NCBI RefSeq assembly: GCF_017254835.1
Contig: NZ_JAFKCW010000004.1
Span: forward strand, 213,168 to 277,167
DNA: 64,000 nt
Source: Algoriphagus aestuariicola
GTDB taxonomy: Bacteria; Bacteroidota; Bacteroidia; Cytophagales; Cyclobacteriaceae
Reading direction: 5' to 3'
The position numbers and the translations under genes are program-made. Under the pieces are notes generated by a model, which worked only from the letters and a program-made list of their open reading frames with translations, was not told where the DNA came from and ran no database searches. Positions 9,002 through 19,043 of the stretch are shown here, in pieces (the stretch's first letter is position 1; each line of letters starts with the position of its first letter).

Positions 9002-12000
9002 CTATTTGGAATTCCTGACATACTCAGTTGGGCTCGTGTCAAATTGCTTTTTAAAAGCAATTCGAAAGTTCCGAACACTACCGAAACCTAGCTCGTAAGC
9101 TACCTCCGAAACATTGAGTCCACTTCTAGTCAATAGCTTTGCGGCTTTATTCAACTTAGAGGTCTGGAGAAACTGGTGCGGGGACTGCCCCGTGATTCCT
9201 TTGATTTTCCTGAAAACTTGGCTGCGGCTCATGCCCAACTCTTTTACCAAAGAGTTAACGTCAAATTCTGGATTGGACAGATTGTTTTCAATAATCTGGT
9301 TGGCAGTGTCCAAAAAGGAAGAATCCAGCTCAGTCAGTCCAAAAACTGGTTGGGCTTCATCGCGTGGTTCGGAAAATAAACGCTTGAGACGCTCCCTATC
9401 TGAGATGATAGTTCTTATCCGTGTTCTTAGCACTTTTGGACTGAACGGTTTCAAGATATAATCATCCGCTCCCAGTTCATAGCCATCCTGCAAGGTGCTC
9501 TCGTTGGTTTTGGCACTCAACAATATGATGGGAATGTGGGAGGTGGAGAAGTTCTGCTTCAACAAACGGCACAGACTTAGCCCATCCATTTCGGGCATCA
9601 TAATGTCAGTAACTATCAAATTGGGCTGCCAGGTATCTGCGATCAGTTTGCCTTCTACCCCATTGTTGGCTGTTTTCACCTGGAAGTATTTTTCCAAGGA
9701 TTGCTCCAAAAAGGTTTGCATCTGTGGATCGTCTTCGACAATCAAAACCTTGTCTTTGGAGCTCGAAAATTGGACTTCCCCCCTGTCATAGTATTTCAGA
9801 ACCTTTTTAGGCTGAGCCATCCGCAAGGCCTGATTAGACACCAATTCTTCCGAGCTAGCCATAGGAATCGTCACATAAAAAATGCTACCCAATCCTGGCT
9901 TGCTCTTTAGGGAAACCTCGCCTCCATGCAATCTCACGTATGTTCTGGCGATAGACAAGCCTATTCCAGTTCCAGGCTTATTGTGGTTCGATTGGTAGTA
10001 GGCATCAAATATCCTTTTCTGATCTTCCTCAGTTATCCCGATTCCATTGTCTTTGACTTGAATTTCGATCGAGTTGGAATCGGTCAACACTTTTAGACCG
10101 ATAGAGACTTTACCTCCGGGTTTGGTAAACTTAAATGCGTTGGAAAGCAGATTGTAGATGACAATATCCATCTTATCTTCATCAAAGCACATCTCCTGAT
10201 AACTTGTCTCAAACAGACTACAGATCTCTATATCATTGTCCTTTGCTAAGTACTCAAACTGTTTGATCCTTTTGGATAAAAATGATACGATGTCCACCTT
10301 ACTTGGAATCAGAGAAATGGTTCCATCTTCCGATTTTCGGAAATCCAAGAGCTGGTCAGCTAGTTTCTTAAGTCTTGCCGCACTTTGATGGACTATTCGG
10401 AGATAGTGGTTACCGTCCTTATCCAATCTATAATTCTCAATAAGATTCTCGATCGGGCCAATGATCAAGCTAAGCGGCGTCCTGAATTCATGGGAAATGG
10501 TGGTGAAGAGGTCGAGCTTCAACCGGTACAAGTTCTCCTGGTTTTGCTTCTCCATGCGTTCCAATTTCAGATCATTGAGCAGTTTTAGCCTGTTCAAAGA
10601 AGCGCGGCTGACGCCAAAAATGGACAATACAATGGCGAGGAAGTAAAGTGCATAAGCCCACCAAGTTTTCCACCAAGGGGACAAGATCCGCATCGAAATC
10701 TTTGCGGGTACGTCATTCCATACGCCATCATTGTTTGATGCTTTGACGTAAAAGGTATAGTCACCGGGAGCCAAATTGGTATACCTGGCGGATCTGACAT
10801 TGCCTACATAGTTCCAGTCATCGTCATAGCCCTCCATGTAGTACGCATAGCTGTTTTTTTCTGCGGAGGTATAGTTTAGAGCGGTAAAGTCGAAAGAGAT
10901 ATCCGATTGAAAGTGCTTTAATTCGAGTTCTTCGGTTTCAATTGCCGGCCTAGAGAGTAGGCCGTCTTTTTGGTAAGACTTAAGCGGTCTATTGTGTAGG
11001 TAGATGTCCGTAATATAGACCGGAGGCGAATAGGAGTTGGTCTTCAGACTGTCCGGGTGAAATGCCGTGACGCCATACACCCCTCCGAAGTACAGCTTGC
11101 CGTTCCTGTCGATGGCCAAACTGTTTTCATTGAATTCTATCCCATTGATCCCATCCTCGTAGCTGTAGTTGACAATCTCCATACTTGCCTTAGATAGCCT
11201 GGAGATCCCGCGGTTTGACGAGATCCAAAGATCTTGGTTACCGTCAAAAATCACCCCCTTGATCGTGTTGCTGGGCAGCCCGTGAGACACGTTGTAGTGC
11301 GTAAAACGCTCGGTCTCTACATCAAAAAAATCCAGCCCCTTGTCAGTAGCAATCCACAGGTTTCCTTGACGGTCCTTGCACAGGGAATATACTCGGGATC
11401 CCACGAGTGAATTTCTATCTGTCGGAGAGTGGGTATAGTTGGTCATTTGACCAGTTTTTTTGTCCAGAAGGCTGAACCCGTTAAAGGTGGCGATCCAAAG
11501 ATGACTGGAATCTTTGGGAATGATCTGGGTGACGTGATTGTGTGGCAATGAAGCTTGCTCGCTTGGATCGTGTTTGTATTTGCCCCGAGCGCCGGTTTTG
11601 AAGTTTTGGTAGATTAACCCCTGATTTCTGGTGGCTACCCATATGGTGCCCTCTTGATCTTCAAAAAATGCCTTTACGTAGCCATCTTGGTACAGCCATT
11701 CGTTGTTCGAGTAGTTTTTGAAAACATCGTTTTTTGTTTTGTATTCACCTAGACCTTGCTGGTAATAGCCTAGCCACAGATTACCGTTTTGCGCTTCGAA
11801 AATCCCGTTGACCACATTGTCGGCTGGCTTGTTGCCATGTTTGTCGAAGTATTCGAATTTGTCGCCTTGGGGATCATAGTAGTTTAAGCCACCATGGTCA
11901 AGCCCAATCCAAACCCCTCCCTTGCTACTCGCCGCCAAACTTAAAACAGACTTGCCGCTGAGTCCGTTTTTTGGGTCTTGGGTAAATTTCCAATTTTCGA

Positions 12001-13048
12001 AAAGACTTTTCCGGGGATCCAAAACGCTAAGGCCTCCATTCACAGTCCCCGCCCACGTGAGGCCTGACTTGTCTTCCATCACGAAAGTAATCGCCTGGCT
12101 GCTCAAGTCCTTGTTTTCGGGGATAGGAACGAGCCGGTCAGCATTTGCCTCAAGGGAGTAGATACCCTTTCCGTCCGTGCCCACAATTATTTCACCATTT
12201 GTCCTCTTGGCCATATGGTAGATCAATTCAGGCCTTTCGCCATTTCCGGCTTCGACTTCCTCCAACTCCCTTGAGTCCAAATCATACCTGTAGATCCCTC
12301 TATGGTAAGTACTGAGGTAGACGGACCGTTCACGCAATATCAGCTTGGTGACAGAGAGACCAGAGGTCTTTGCCTCTCCGAAAAAGGCCACGTACTCCCG
12401 TGACTTTTTGTCAAAACTCTTGATTCCTCCCTGTTTGTTTCTCAAGACCCAAGCTCCATACGCGACCAAAAGCCTTCCGTCCGAGGTCTCTGCAATATCC
12501 CTTACTTCAGCCATTCCCGCTGTGGGGAATTTCAAAAAAATCTGTGACTCCGGATCAAACAGAAATAGGTTTCCTGAACCATTCCCCACCCACAACGATC
12601 CGGATTTGTCCACTAAAATCCTGGAAACCAAGTTTCCTTTGGGATCGTCTCCCGATCCCAATTGGAAGTGGCGAAATTGGTCCTGATCACGGTTGAGCAG
12701 GTTCAAGCCCTCATTGGTTCCAACCCAGATATTCCCGGATCTGTCCTCGGCTATGTCCCAAACCTCACTACCGATCAATGAAGTAGGATCCTCGGGGTTA
12801 TGGGTGAAATTCCTGAAAACTACTCCGTCAAATTTGCCGACTCCCTCTTTGGTACCTATCCAGATGAAGCCCTTCGAATCCTGAAAAACACAGGTAACAT
12901 AGTTGTTTAGCAAACCCTGCTCAATTGCGATTTTTTCTACGGCTGTTTGGCCAGAGGCCCTGAAAGCGACCGAGACAACCAATAGAATAATATACAGGGG
13001 GATAGTTACAAACCGGCGTTGGAAGCGCCGAATATTTTGGGTTTTCAA
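9002..13048 (-). CDS. Hybrid two-component system regulator (sensor kinase + receiver + AraC DNA-binding)
   Basis: A single ~1348-aa protein of the Bacteroidota hybrid two-component (HTCS) type. In order it has a signal or anchor segment (~1-34), a long periplasmic beta-propeller of repeated W-I-G-T/D-blocks (Reg_prop, ~40-700), a Y_Y_Y-type domain ending at ~790, a membrane helix (~800-820), and a HisKA box SHEFRTP with the phospho-acceptor His near 854. An HATPase with NLLSNAFKF and G-I-G-L-S follows, then a receiver with the phospho-acceptor Asp in DIMMPEMDG (~1146), and finally a C-terminal AraC helix-turn-helix. Such proteins sense a glycan breakdown product and activate adjacent SusC/SusD genes, which are divergently transcribed here from 13452. 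The start is a TTG at 13048; there is no better in-frame ATG before the hydrophobic segment. Confidence 0.93.
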   Translation of the reverse strand: MKTQNIRRFQRRFVTIPLYIILLVVSVAFRASGQTAVEKIAIEQGLLNNYVTCVFQDSKGFIWIGTKEGVGKFDGVVFRNFTHNPEDPTSLIGSEVWDIAEDRSGNIWVGTNEGLNLLNRDQDQFRHFQLGSGDDPKGNLVSRILVDKSGSLWVGNGSGNLFLFDPESQIFLKFPTAGMAEVRDIAETSDGRLLVAYGAWVLRNKQGGIKSFDKKSREYVAFFGEAKTSGLSVTKLILRERSVYLSTYHRGIYRYDLDSRELEEVEAGNGERPELIYHMAKRTNGEIIVGTDGKGIYSLEANADRLVPIPENKDLSSQAITFVMEDKSGLTWAGTVNGGLSVLDPRKSLFENWKFTQDPKNGLSGKSVLSLAASSKGGVWIGLDHGGLNYYDPQGDKFEYFDKHGNKPADNVVNGIFEAQNGNLWLGYYQQGLGEYKTKNDVFKNYSNNEWLYQDGYVKAFFEDQEGTIWVATRNQGLIYQNFKTGARGKYKHDPSEQASLPHNHVTQIIPKDSSHLWIATFNGFSLLDKKTGQMTNYTHSPTDRNSLVGSRVYSLCKDRQGNLWIATDKGLDFFDVETERFTHYNVSHGLPSNTIKGVIFDGNQDLWISSNRGISRLSKASMEIVNYSYEDGINGIEFNENSLAIDRNGKLYFGGVYGVTAFHPDSLKTNSYSPPVYITDIYLHNRPLKSYQKDGLLSRPAIETEELELKHFQSDISFDFTALNYTSAEKNSYAYYMEGYDDDWNYVGNVRSARYTNLAPGDYTFYVKASNNDGVWNDVPAKISMRILSPWWKTWWAYALYFLAIVLSIFGVSRASLNRLKLLNDLKLERMEKQNQENLYRLKLDLFTTISHEFRTPLSLIIGPIENLIENYRLDKDGNHYLRIVHQSAARLKKLADQLLDFRKSEDGTISLIPSKVDIVSFLSKRIKQFEYLAKDNDIEICSLFETSYQEMCFDEDKMDIVIYNLLSNAFKFTKPGGKVSIGLKVLTDSNSIEIQVKDNGIGITEEDQKRIFDAYYQSNHNKPGTGIGLSIARTYVRLHGGEVSLKSKPGLGSIFYVTIPMASSEELVSNQALRMAQPKKVLKYYDRGEVQFSSSKDKVLIVEDDPQMQTFLEQSLEKYFQVKTANNGVEGKLIADTWQPNLIVTDIMMPEMDGLSLCRLLKQNFSTSHIPIILLSAKTNESTLQDGYELGADDYILKPFSPKVLRTRIRTIISDRERLKRLFSEPRDEAQPVFGLTELDSSFLDTANQIIENNLSNPEFDVNSLVKELGMSRSQVFRKIKGITGQSPHQFLQTSKLNKAAKLLTRSGLNVSEVAYELGFGSVRNFRIAFKKQFDTSPTEYVRNSK

Positions 13049-13161
13049 GTCTTAGGGAAGTTAGCGTTTGAATATACGAAAGCTATCCAAAACAGAAGCC
13101 CCAAGCTTTCATTGATAGAGAACTGAGTTTGGCTTTATCCTTCCGGAAATCAAAAAAAGGC

Positions 13162-13183
13162 GGCTAAAACAGCTGTTTTAGCC
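13162..13183 (-). terminator. Perfect 22-bp palindrome with T-run on the minus strand
   Basis: GGCTAAAACAG/CTGTTTTAGCC is a perfect inverted repeat. On the minus strand it is followed, after GCC, by a run of seven T, so it has the form of an intrinsic terminator facing the HTCS gene about 115 bp upstream of its start. It could be a leader attenuator, the terminator of a short minus-strand transcript, or the operator bound by the HTCS AraC domain. Confidence 0.5.
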
Positions 13184-13282
13184 ATGGCTGACACATTTCA
13201 GCCCCCATTTTGGCCAGAAATTTCCCCCGGAAGCCTCCCTTCCCGATTGAAATTGGCTTCACAATTCAGGTCTCTTTTCCCC

Positions 13283-13390
13283 ATGATGAACAAAAAGTCC
13301 AAGAGGAAATATATCCAATGGCTTTCTCTTGAAATCATTTGTGCACTGGTCATTTTGGCGGTCACACTCTTCCTTATTGCTATCAATTAA
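13283..13390 (+). CDS. Possible 35-aa single-pass membrane peptide
   Basis: An ATG-ATG start encodes MMNKKSKRKY followed by ~20 hydrophobic residues (LEIICALVILAVTLFLIAIN) and a stop: a basic cytosolic end and one membrane helix. The gene sits 61 bp before susC, in the same direction, in the regulatory gap. An in-frame extension to 13184 has no start signal. Small hydrophobic ORFs arise by chance, so this is tentative. Confidence 0.35.
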   Translation: MMNKKSKRKYIQWLSLEIICALVILAVTLFLIAIN

Positions 13391-13451
13391 AATGAACATC
13401 TCTTAATGCCCAGAAAAACAATTCCACTTCTAACCCAATAAATCCAAAAAA

Positions 13452-16400
13452 ATGAACCACCCGCACAGCTTGATCAATCAGCATTTCTGGAGGAATATGC
13501 TGGGATTAATTTTACTAGTGTTATTAACCCCTATCGCGATGGCTCAGTCGCCGATACGGGGAAAGGTAACGGCCGATGATGGACAGGGCTTGCCAGGAGT
13601 CAACGTGCTAGTCAAGGGAACGGGCCAAGGAACCGTGACCGACTTGGGCGGCAATTACCAAGTAAGCGCCAAGGAAAGCGATATTTTGGTATTCAGCTTC
13701 ATCGGCTTTCAGACTCTTGAGATAGCGGTAAAAAACCAGACCGAAATCAATATACTCCTCAAATCAGACGAGCAAAGCCTCAACGAGGTAGTCGTCACCG
13801 CGCTGGGAATCGAGCGGGAAAAAGAGGCCCTAGGCTATTCCGTTTCCGAACTGAAAGGCGATGGATTTACCCAAGCGAGGGAAATCAACGTCGCCAACGG
13901 CCTGGCGGGGAAAGTTGCCGGAGTAAACGTAAGCAACATATCATCCGGACCAGCCGGTTCTTCACGCGTGGTGATCAGGGGAGCGACCTCGCTTACGCAA
14001 AACAACCAGCCGCTCTATGTGATCGACGGGATCCCCATGGACAACAGCAACCTGGGCTCGGCAGGAATGTGGGGAGGCCGGGACCAAGGGGATGGAATCA
14101 GTAACATCAATCCAGACGACATCGAAACCATGACCGTACTCAAAGGCAACACTGCTGCCGCGCTATATGGCTCCCGGGCTTCCAATGGCGTCATCTTGAT
14201 TACTACCAAAAGCGGCTCAAGCAAGGAAGGGCTGCGACTGGAGGTCAATTCCAACTTCGTCGTTGACAAAGCAATCAACCGGCTTGATACCCAAACTGAG
14301 TACGGTCACGGTTTGAACGGGAAGAAACCGACCACTTTAGCCGAAGCATTGGCCGGAGGGGATACCGCCTGGGGAGCAAAACTCGACGGAACTCCCGTTA
14401 TCCAATTTGATGGGGTGGAAAGACCCTACTCCTACACTGGCGACAATTTTGCCAGATTTTACGAGGTGGGGCATACATTTACCAACACCATAGCCCTCAC
14501 GGGAGGCACTGAGAAAATGGGCTTTCGATTTTCAGCCTCCGACCTCAGCAACAAGAGCATTGTGCCTAATTCTGGGATGGATCGAAACAACTTCACGCTG
14601 AATGCTCAAGGAAAAGTGAACGAAAAACTCACCTTTCAAGCGAGTGGAAGCTATATCTATCAGAACGTCCTCAATCCACCGGCACAAGGAGATTTGGTAA
14701 GCAATGTCAACTATACGGTATGGAGCTTGGCCCCTTCGATCAATGTCTTGGACCTGAAGGGCGACCCAAATCGCCTGGGAGCACGACCCGACAACGGGGC
14801 TGAATTTATGCCCGCCCAGACAGTCTATTTCGAAAATCCCTACTTCAGCGCCTATCAAAAAAGAAACGCAAGCGAGCGCACCCGGGTGCTGGGTAACATC
14901 AGTCTGACCTATGATTTCACCGATTGGCTGTTTCTGAGCGCGCGTACCGGCATCGACCAATGGAATAGGAGCTATGAAAATATGCACCCCTATGGAAGTG
15001 CCCAAGCACCACTGGGTTATATCGAGCAATCCCAGACCAAACACCATGAGATCAACAGTGATATCATGCTGGGTTCCAACTATTCCTTCAAAAATGGCTT
15101 GGCGTACAACCTGATGGTTGGTGCGTCCAAAATGGTGCAGGAGCGTTACAGCAATAGCACCAACGGGTACGACTTTGCAATCCCTTTCTTCAACAGCTTC
15201 TCCAACACCATCCGGAGAACCGGCTCGGTAGATCAATATTCGAAGGGAATCAACTCGGTATACGGATTGGCGGAAGTCTCCTACAACGCGGTCTTGTTTT
15301 TGACCCTGACCGGACGACAAGATTGGTTTAGCACACTCAATGGCAGGGGGATTTTCTACCCTTCGGTCAGCACCAGCGCAGTGTTGTCTGAGCTGGTGGA
15401 CATGCCTGACTTCCTAAACTACCTAAAGCTGCGCGCTGCCTGGGCTCAGGTCGGTGGTGACACGTCCCCTTATGTCCTTAACCAAACCTATTCGCTGGGC
15501 CAGCCCCACAACGGGGTTCCTCAAGGGGGCATAACGCAAAACTTCGTGGCGAATTCCGAATTGAAACCCCTACTGGCCACAGAAGTAGAGCTGGGCTTTG
15601 AGGCCCAATTCTTCAACAACAGAATGGGAATAGATTTCACGGTCTACCAAAGAATCACCGAAGACGACATCCTACCTGCCACGATCTCAAGGACATCGGG
15701 ATATCTCTCGGCGCAAGTCAACGTGGGCGAAGTGAGCAACAAAGGAATAGAGCTCCTGATCAACGGTACACCTATAGCCAAACCGAACTTCACTTGGAAT
15801 GCCTCCTTAAATTTGGGCTACAACAAAAGCGAAGTGCTTAGCCTGATCAATCCGGAAGTCCACGACGAATGGCTGCAGTTGGACCAAAACAGAGCCCAAA
15901 CCGCCTATATCCACAATATCGAAGGGCTCCCATACGGCCAGGTGACAGGCTACCAATACCTCAGGGATGCCTCAGGAAATATCACGCACAATGCCTCGGG
16001 ACTGCCGTTGCGTGACGACGAGTCAGGATTGGTCGCATTTGGATCAGGTGTCCACCCCTTGACTGGAGGTATTACCAACAGCTTCACCATCAAAAAATTC
16101 GACATCGGATTTTTGGTTGACTACAAAATGGGAGCGGTGATATTCAGCGGAACCAATTCCTGGCTTTACAGAAGAGGGATGCACAAAAACACGTTGGTAG
16201 GAAGGGAAAATGGCATCGGTGACATCCCTGCAAGCAACATATCAGCCTACTACAACGAGATAAGAAACAAAATCGCAGAGGAGTTCATCTACGACGCCGA
16301 CTTCGTGAAGCTCAGGGAAGTGACCATCGGCTACCAGCTGCCAAGCCACCTGCTCAACAAACTGAAAATCAGAAGCGGAAAGGTGTCGCTCGTGGGAAGA

Positions 16401-16538
16401 AACTTGCTTTTGCTCCACTCCAAAGTCGAAAACATCGATCCCGAGTCCACTTACAACGAAGGAAATGCCCAAGGGATGGACTTCTTCCAGCTTCCGCAAA
16501 CCCGAAGCTATGGTGTAAACCTCAACCTGTCCTTTTAA
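13452..16538 (+). CDS. SusC/RagA-type TonB-dependent outer-membrane transporter
   Basis: A 1028-aa outer-membrane beta-barrel that imports oligomeric nutrients with its lipoprotein partner and TonB energy. A signal peptide (~1-31, ending PIAMAQ) is followed by a carboxypeptidase-regulatory-like domain (IRGKVTADDGQGLPGVNV..., ~34-110), a TonB-box region (LNEVVVTALG, ~112-121), the plug with the SusC signature ALYGSRASNGVILITTKSG, and a barrel ending in aromatic Phe (NLNLSF). The gene is divergent from the HTCS regulator and 26 bp before its susD partner. No glycoside hydrolase accompanies the pair, so the substrate cannot be guessed. Confidence 0.95.
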   Translation: MNHPHSLINQHFWRNMLGLILLVLLTPIAMAQSPIRGKVTADDGQGLPGVNVLVKGTGQGTVTDLGGNYQVSAKESDILVFSFIGFQTLEIAVKNQTEINILLKSDEQSLNEVVVTALGIEREKEALGYSVSELKGDGFTQAREINVANGLAGKVAGVNVSNISSGPAGSSRVVIRGATSLTQNNQPLYVIDGIPMDNSNLGSAGMWGGRDQGDGISNINPDDIETMTVLKGNTAAALYGSRASNGVILITTKSGSSKEGLRLEVNSNFVVDKAINRLDTQTEYGHGLNGKKPTTLAEALAGGDTAWGAKLDGTPVIQFDGVERPYSYTGDNFARFYEVGHTFTNTIALTGGTEKMGFRFSASDLSNKSIVPNSGMDRNNFTLNAQGKVNEKLTFQASGSYIYQNVLNPPAQGDLVSNVNYTVWSLAPSINVLDLKGDPNRLGARPDNGAEFMPAQTVYFENPYFSAYQKRNASERTRVLGNISLTYDFTDWLFLSARTGIDQWNRSYENMHPYGSAQAPLGYIEQSQTKHHEINSDIMLGSNYSFKNGLAYNLMVGASKMVQERYSNSTNGYDFAIPFFNSFSNTIRRTGSVDQYSKGINSVYGLAEVSYNAVLFLTLTGRQDWFSTLNGRGIFYPSVSTSAVLSELVDMPDFLNYLKLRAAWAQVGGDTSPYVLNQTYSLGQPHNGVPQGGITQNFVANSELKPLLATEVELGFEAQFFNNRMGIDFTVYQRITEDDILPATISRTSGYLSAQVNVGEVSNKGIELLINGTPIAKPNFTWNASLNLGYNKSEVLSLINPEVHDEWLQLDQNRAQTAYIHNIEGLPYGQVTGYQYLRDASGNITHNASGLPLRDDESGLVAFGSGVHPLTGGITNSFTIKKFDIGFLVDYKMGAVIFSGTNSWLYRRGMHKNTLVGRENGIGDIPASNISAYYNEIRNKIAEEFIYDADFVKLREVTIGYQLPSHLLNKLKIRSGKVSLVGRNLLLLHSKVENIDPESTYNEGNAQGMDFFQLPQTRSYGVNLNLSF

Positions 16539-16564
16539 GCTTTAGAACCCGAAATCACAAAAAA

Positions 16565-18061
16565 ATGAAACTAAGCAATAAATACATCAGTAAACTGGCA
16601 GCCCCAGCTTTTGCGTTGTTTTTCAGCATAGGATGCGTAGAGGATCTCAAAGAACTGAACAACAATCCAAACGCAATCAACGACCTGGCCTATGGCATTC
16701 AGCTCACCAATATGCAGCTCAGCTTTACCGGGGGAGCCCATGAGATCTTTAGAACATCACTGGGGTATTGTTTTTCATCCATCCAGCAAATGGCAGACCT
16801 GGAAAGCCCCGTTTCCGGAGTATTCCTTCCGGGTGACAAGTACCTAAACGACCCGCTGTTTGCAGCTGCATTTTTCGAAGAGGCCTACATCAATGAATAC
16901 CGAAACATCGCCGACTATGTCAATCGGACTGCTTCCGACCCGGCTGCGGTAAACTTTCACGCCATTGGTAGGATCTGGAAGGTCATGTCAGCCCATCGGC
17001 TGACTGACATCTATGGAGATGTGCCTTACTTTGAAGCAGGCATGGGATACATCAGCAATCAATGGTTTCCTAGCTATGATTCCCAAGAGGAAATCTATAT
17101 GGACATGTTCAAAGAACTGGATGCAGCGGTCAACTCCTTTGATTCCGCTCTCGGTGGTCCTGGCAACAATGATATCCTATATGCTGGAAACCTCGAACAA
17201 TGGAAAAAATTCGGCTACTCCCTGATGCTTAGACTGGCACTGAGAATCTCCAAAGCAAATCCAAGCGAGGCCGAAAGTTGGGCGAAAAAGGCCATCAACG
17301 GTGGAGTGATGACCAGCAATGAAGACTTGGCAAGAGTCACCCATCAAGTTGGAGGCCACCGAAACCCGTTCAATGCAGGCTTCAATACCCGGGACAGGAT
17401 CCGATTGTCCGCCACTTTCGTCAACTGGCTCAAAGACCATGGAGACCCTCGGCTGGACATCATCAGCTGGGTACAAAACGGGGGACCTCATCAGGGGCTA
17501 CCCAATGGTTACGACAACACCACGATCCAAGGCTATCCGGGCGGTAGCGACATCAATGCCTACTCCAACATCAACCCGGCACTGCGACAATGGGATTCAC
17601 CTTCACTCCATCTGACCTACGCGGAGGTGGAACTGATGCTCGCAGAGGCCGCGCTAAAAGGATGGCATAGCGGCAGTCCAAAAGAGCATTACGAAAAAGG
17701 AGTTACCGCCGCTATGAGACAATGGGCTATTTTCGGGGTCGAAGTCCCATCGTTTGGGGAAATCGAAACCTATCTGAAAGAAAACCCCTTTAGTGCTGAG
17801 AAAGGTATGGAACTAATAGGTGAGCAATATTGGGCGGCAACCTTTCTCGTCAATTGGGAAGGTTACGCCAAATGGAGACAGACCGGCTTCCCAAAACTGA
17901 CTCCAGTAAACTATCCAGGAAATGCCACCAACGGACAAATCCCCAGAAGAATGACCTATTCCCGAGAAGAATACAGCACCAACCTCCAGAATGTCAGCCA
18001 AGCGGTATCCCGTCAGGGCTCAGACGACTTCACCACCCGAGTCTGGTGGGACAAGGAGTAG
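16565..18061 (+). CDS. SusD/RagB-family nutrient-binding outer-membrane lipoprotein
   Basis: 498 aa. The lipobox FSIGC places the lipidated Cys at ~24. The mature start (CVEDLKELNNNPNAIND) and the region YGDVPYFEAG are typical of the SusD-like_2/RagB group. Helical TPR-like repeats cap the SusC barrel and bind the substrate at the cell surface. It is co-transcribed with the preceding susC gene (26-bp gap) and followed by a clear terminator at 18071-18099, so the operon is just susC-susD. Confidence 0.93.
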   Translation: MKLSNKYISKLAAPAFALFFSIGCVEDLKELNNNPNAINDLAYGIQLTNMQLSFTGGAHEIFRTSLGYCFSSIQQMADLESPVSGVFLPGDKYLNDPLFAAAFFEEAYINEYRNIADYVNRTASDPAAVNFHAIGRIWKVMSAHRLTDIYGDVPYFEAGMGYISNQWFPSYDSQEEIYMDMFKELDAAVNSFDSALGGPGNNDILYAGNLEQWKKFGYSLMLRLALRISKANPSEAESWAKKAINGGVMTSNEDLARVTHQVGGHRNPFNAGFNTRDRIRLSATFVNWLKDHGDPRLDIISWVQNGGPHQGLPNGYDNTTIQGYPGGSDINAYSNINPALRQWDSPSLHLTYAEVELMLAEAALKGWHSGSPKEHYEKGVTAAMRQWAIFGVEVPSFGEIETYLKENPFSAEKGMELIGEQYWAATFLVNWEGYAKWRQTGFPKLTPVNYPGNATNGQIPRRMTYSREEYSTNLQNVSQAVSRQGSDDFTTRVWWDKE

Positions 18062-18070
18062 ATTCCCGAT

Positions 18071-18099
18071 GGCCTTCCAATTGGAGGGCCTTTTTTTTT
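18071..18099 (+). terminator. Intrinsic terminator of the susCD operon
   Basis: Arms GGCCTTCC/GGAGGGCC (one G-U pair) with loop AATT, followed by nine T. Confidence 0.85.
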
Positions 18100-18290
18100 A
18101 TTCAAATCAAGTTTTATCTATCCCAGCGCAGCCGGACACCGCCGGAATTCCTCCCATTTTTTAACGCTCCACTTTAAACTTTATACAACCGCGCCACTAC
18201 CTGTTTTGTGTATCGCTGCGAGTCGTCTCAGCGTTCACAACCTACCCACCGCCGGAGGAAGCGGGCCGGCTTTCGGCCTTGTGCGGTTAG

Positions 18291-18380
18291 GACCGAGCGT
18301 TAAAGATTAACCCGGTGGATTAATCTAGCGAGAGCCTGTCCCGATCGCGCAGCGTATCGGCAGGCCAGTTTGCAGGGCGG
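18291..18380 (+). repeat. Palindromic cassette with nested hairpin
   Basis: GAGCGTTAAA, arms GATTAA/TTAATC with centre CCCGGTGGA, TAGCGAG, a nested AGCCTGTCCCGAT...ATCGG hairpin, CCAGTTTGCAGGG. Confidence 0.7.
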
Positions 18381-18417
18381 GCCCTGTCTTGATTTTTTAC
18401 CTGCCCGCCGTGGAGGG

Positions 18418-18465
18418 GTTCTTTTTCATCAAAGCCTGTCCCGATTATTTCGGGAGAAAAAGAAC
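18418..18465. repeat. GTTCTTTTTC hairpin with nested insert
   Basis: GTTCTTTTTC/GAAAAAGAAC arms. The loop ATCAA is followed by the insert AGCCTGTCCCGATTATTTCG plus GGAG. The copy at 26883-26908 lacks the insert. Confidence 0.7.
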
Positions 18466-18853
18466 CTAAAGAAATCAACGATGAAGGTTCCAGAGCGCCT
18501 GCCCCAACGGTTTTTACTTCTACCTGCATTCAAATTCTCCGCGGCATTTTCCGTCTGCTTCCCAATTCCACATTCCTCTCCACCGGTCAGTGCCTGCCTC
18601 GCCGCTAGGCTGGTCCCCACGGACCATCGAACCATTTGGCGTCACCGCTCCGTCCTCCGGCATTGAGTTCGCTGCCGCTGCCATGTTTCCTGCGCCGGAG
18701 GTCAATGGTATTTTTGTCTTTTTTACCGTGGGTTACAGCCTTCGTACCTCAGGCCTCACCCACGGCTATTCATGGTTGGACCCCTTTGGGGTCAGACTCC
18801 AAGCCCCAGGCCTTTGGCGGACACAAATCCCACTTCGGATAGGCGCGTTCGGG

Positions 18854-18916
18854 GGACAAACCGTTAGGAAACAGCCCGGTGGGCTGTTTTAGGTTTGGGC
18901 CAGACTGTAGGGTTGG
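18854..18916 (+). repeat. Palindromic cassette, CAAACC subfamily
   Basis: GGACAAACCGTTAGG, arms AAACAGCCC/GGGCTGTTT, then GGTTTGGGCCAGACTG. Confidence 0.75.
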
Positions 18917-18977
18917 CAAAGTTACTCCGGCGTCTGGCCTAGTGCGGTAGGAGCTTTGCCACGTCTTGACCTTTTGG

Positions 18978-19043
18978 TTCCACCCCTGCGTCCCGGCTCC
19001 TCGCTAAAAATACCCACCGGGTATTTTTTTAACGCTCGGCCCT
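18978..19043 (-). repeat. Palindromic cassette, GAGCG subfamily (reverse)
   Basis: AAATACCC/GGGTATTT hairpin between CTTTTGG and GGTCAAGCCAAAAGG. Confidence 0.75.

Larger units (their letters stand above)
13049..13451. promoter_or_regulatory. Divergent control region between HTCS regulator and susC
   Basis: A 403-bp gap between divergent genes that should carry the promoters for both and the HTCS binding site. The strongest visible element is the perfect palindrome at 13162-13183. A possible 35-codon membrane peptide gene lies at 13283-13390. I cannot point to a convincing -7/-33 promoter pair. Confidence 0.5.

Noticed and set aside
14532-15320. 262-codon frame on the minus strand inside susC
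   Set aside because: Shadow of the SusC reading frame; no start context and composition unlike a protein.
9002-18061. Complete polysaccharide-utilisation locus
   Set aside because: Regulator, SusC and SusD are present, but no glycoside hydrolase, lyase or sulfatase lies in or next to the operon, so only an orphan SusCD locus is supported.
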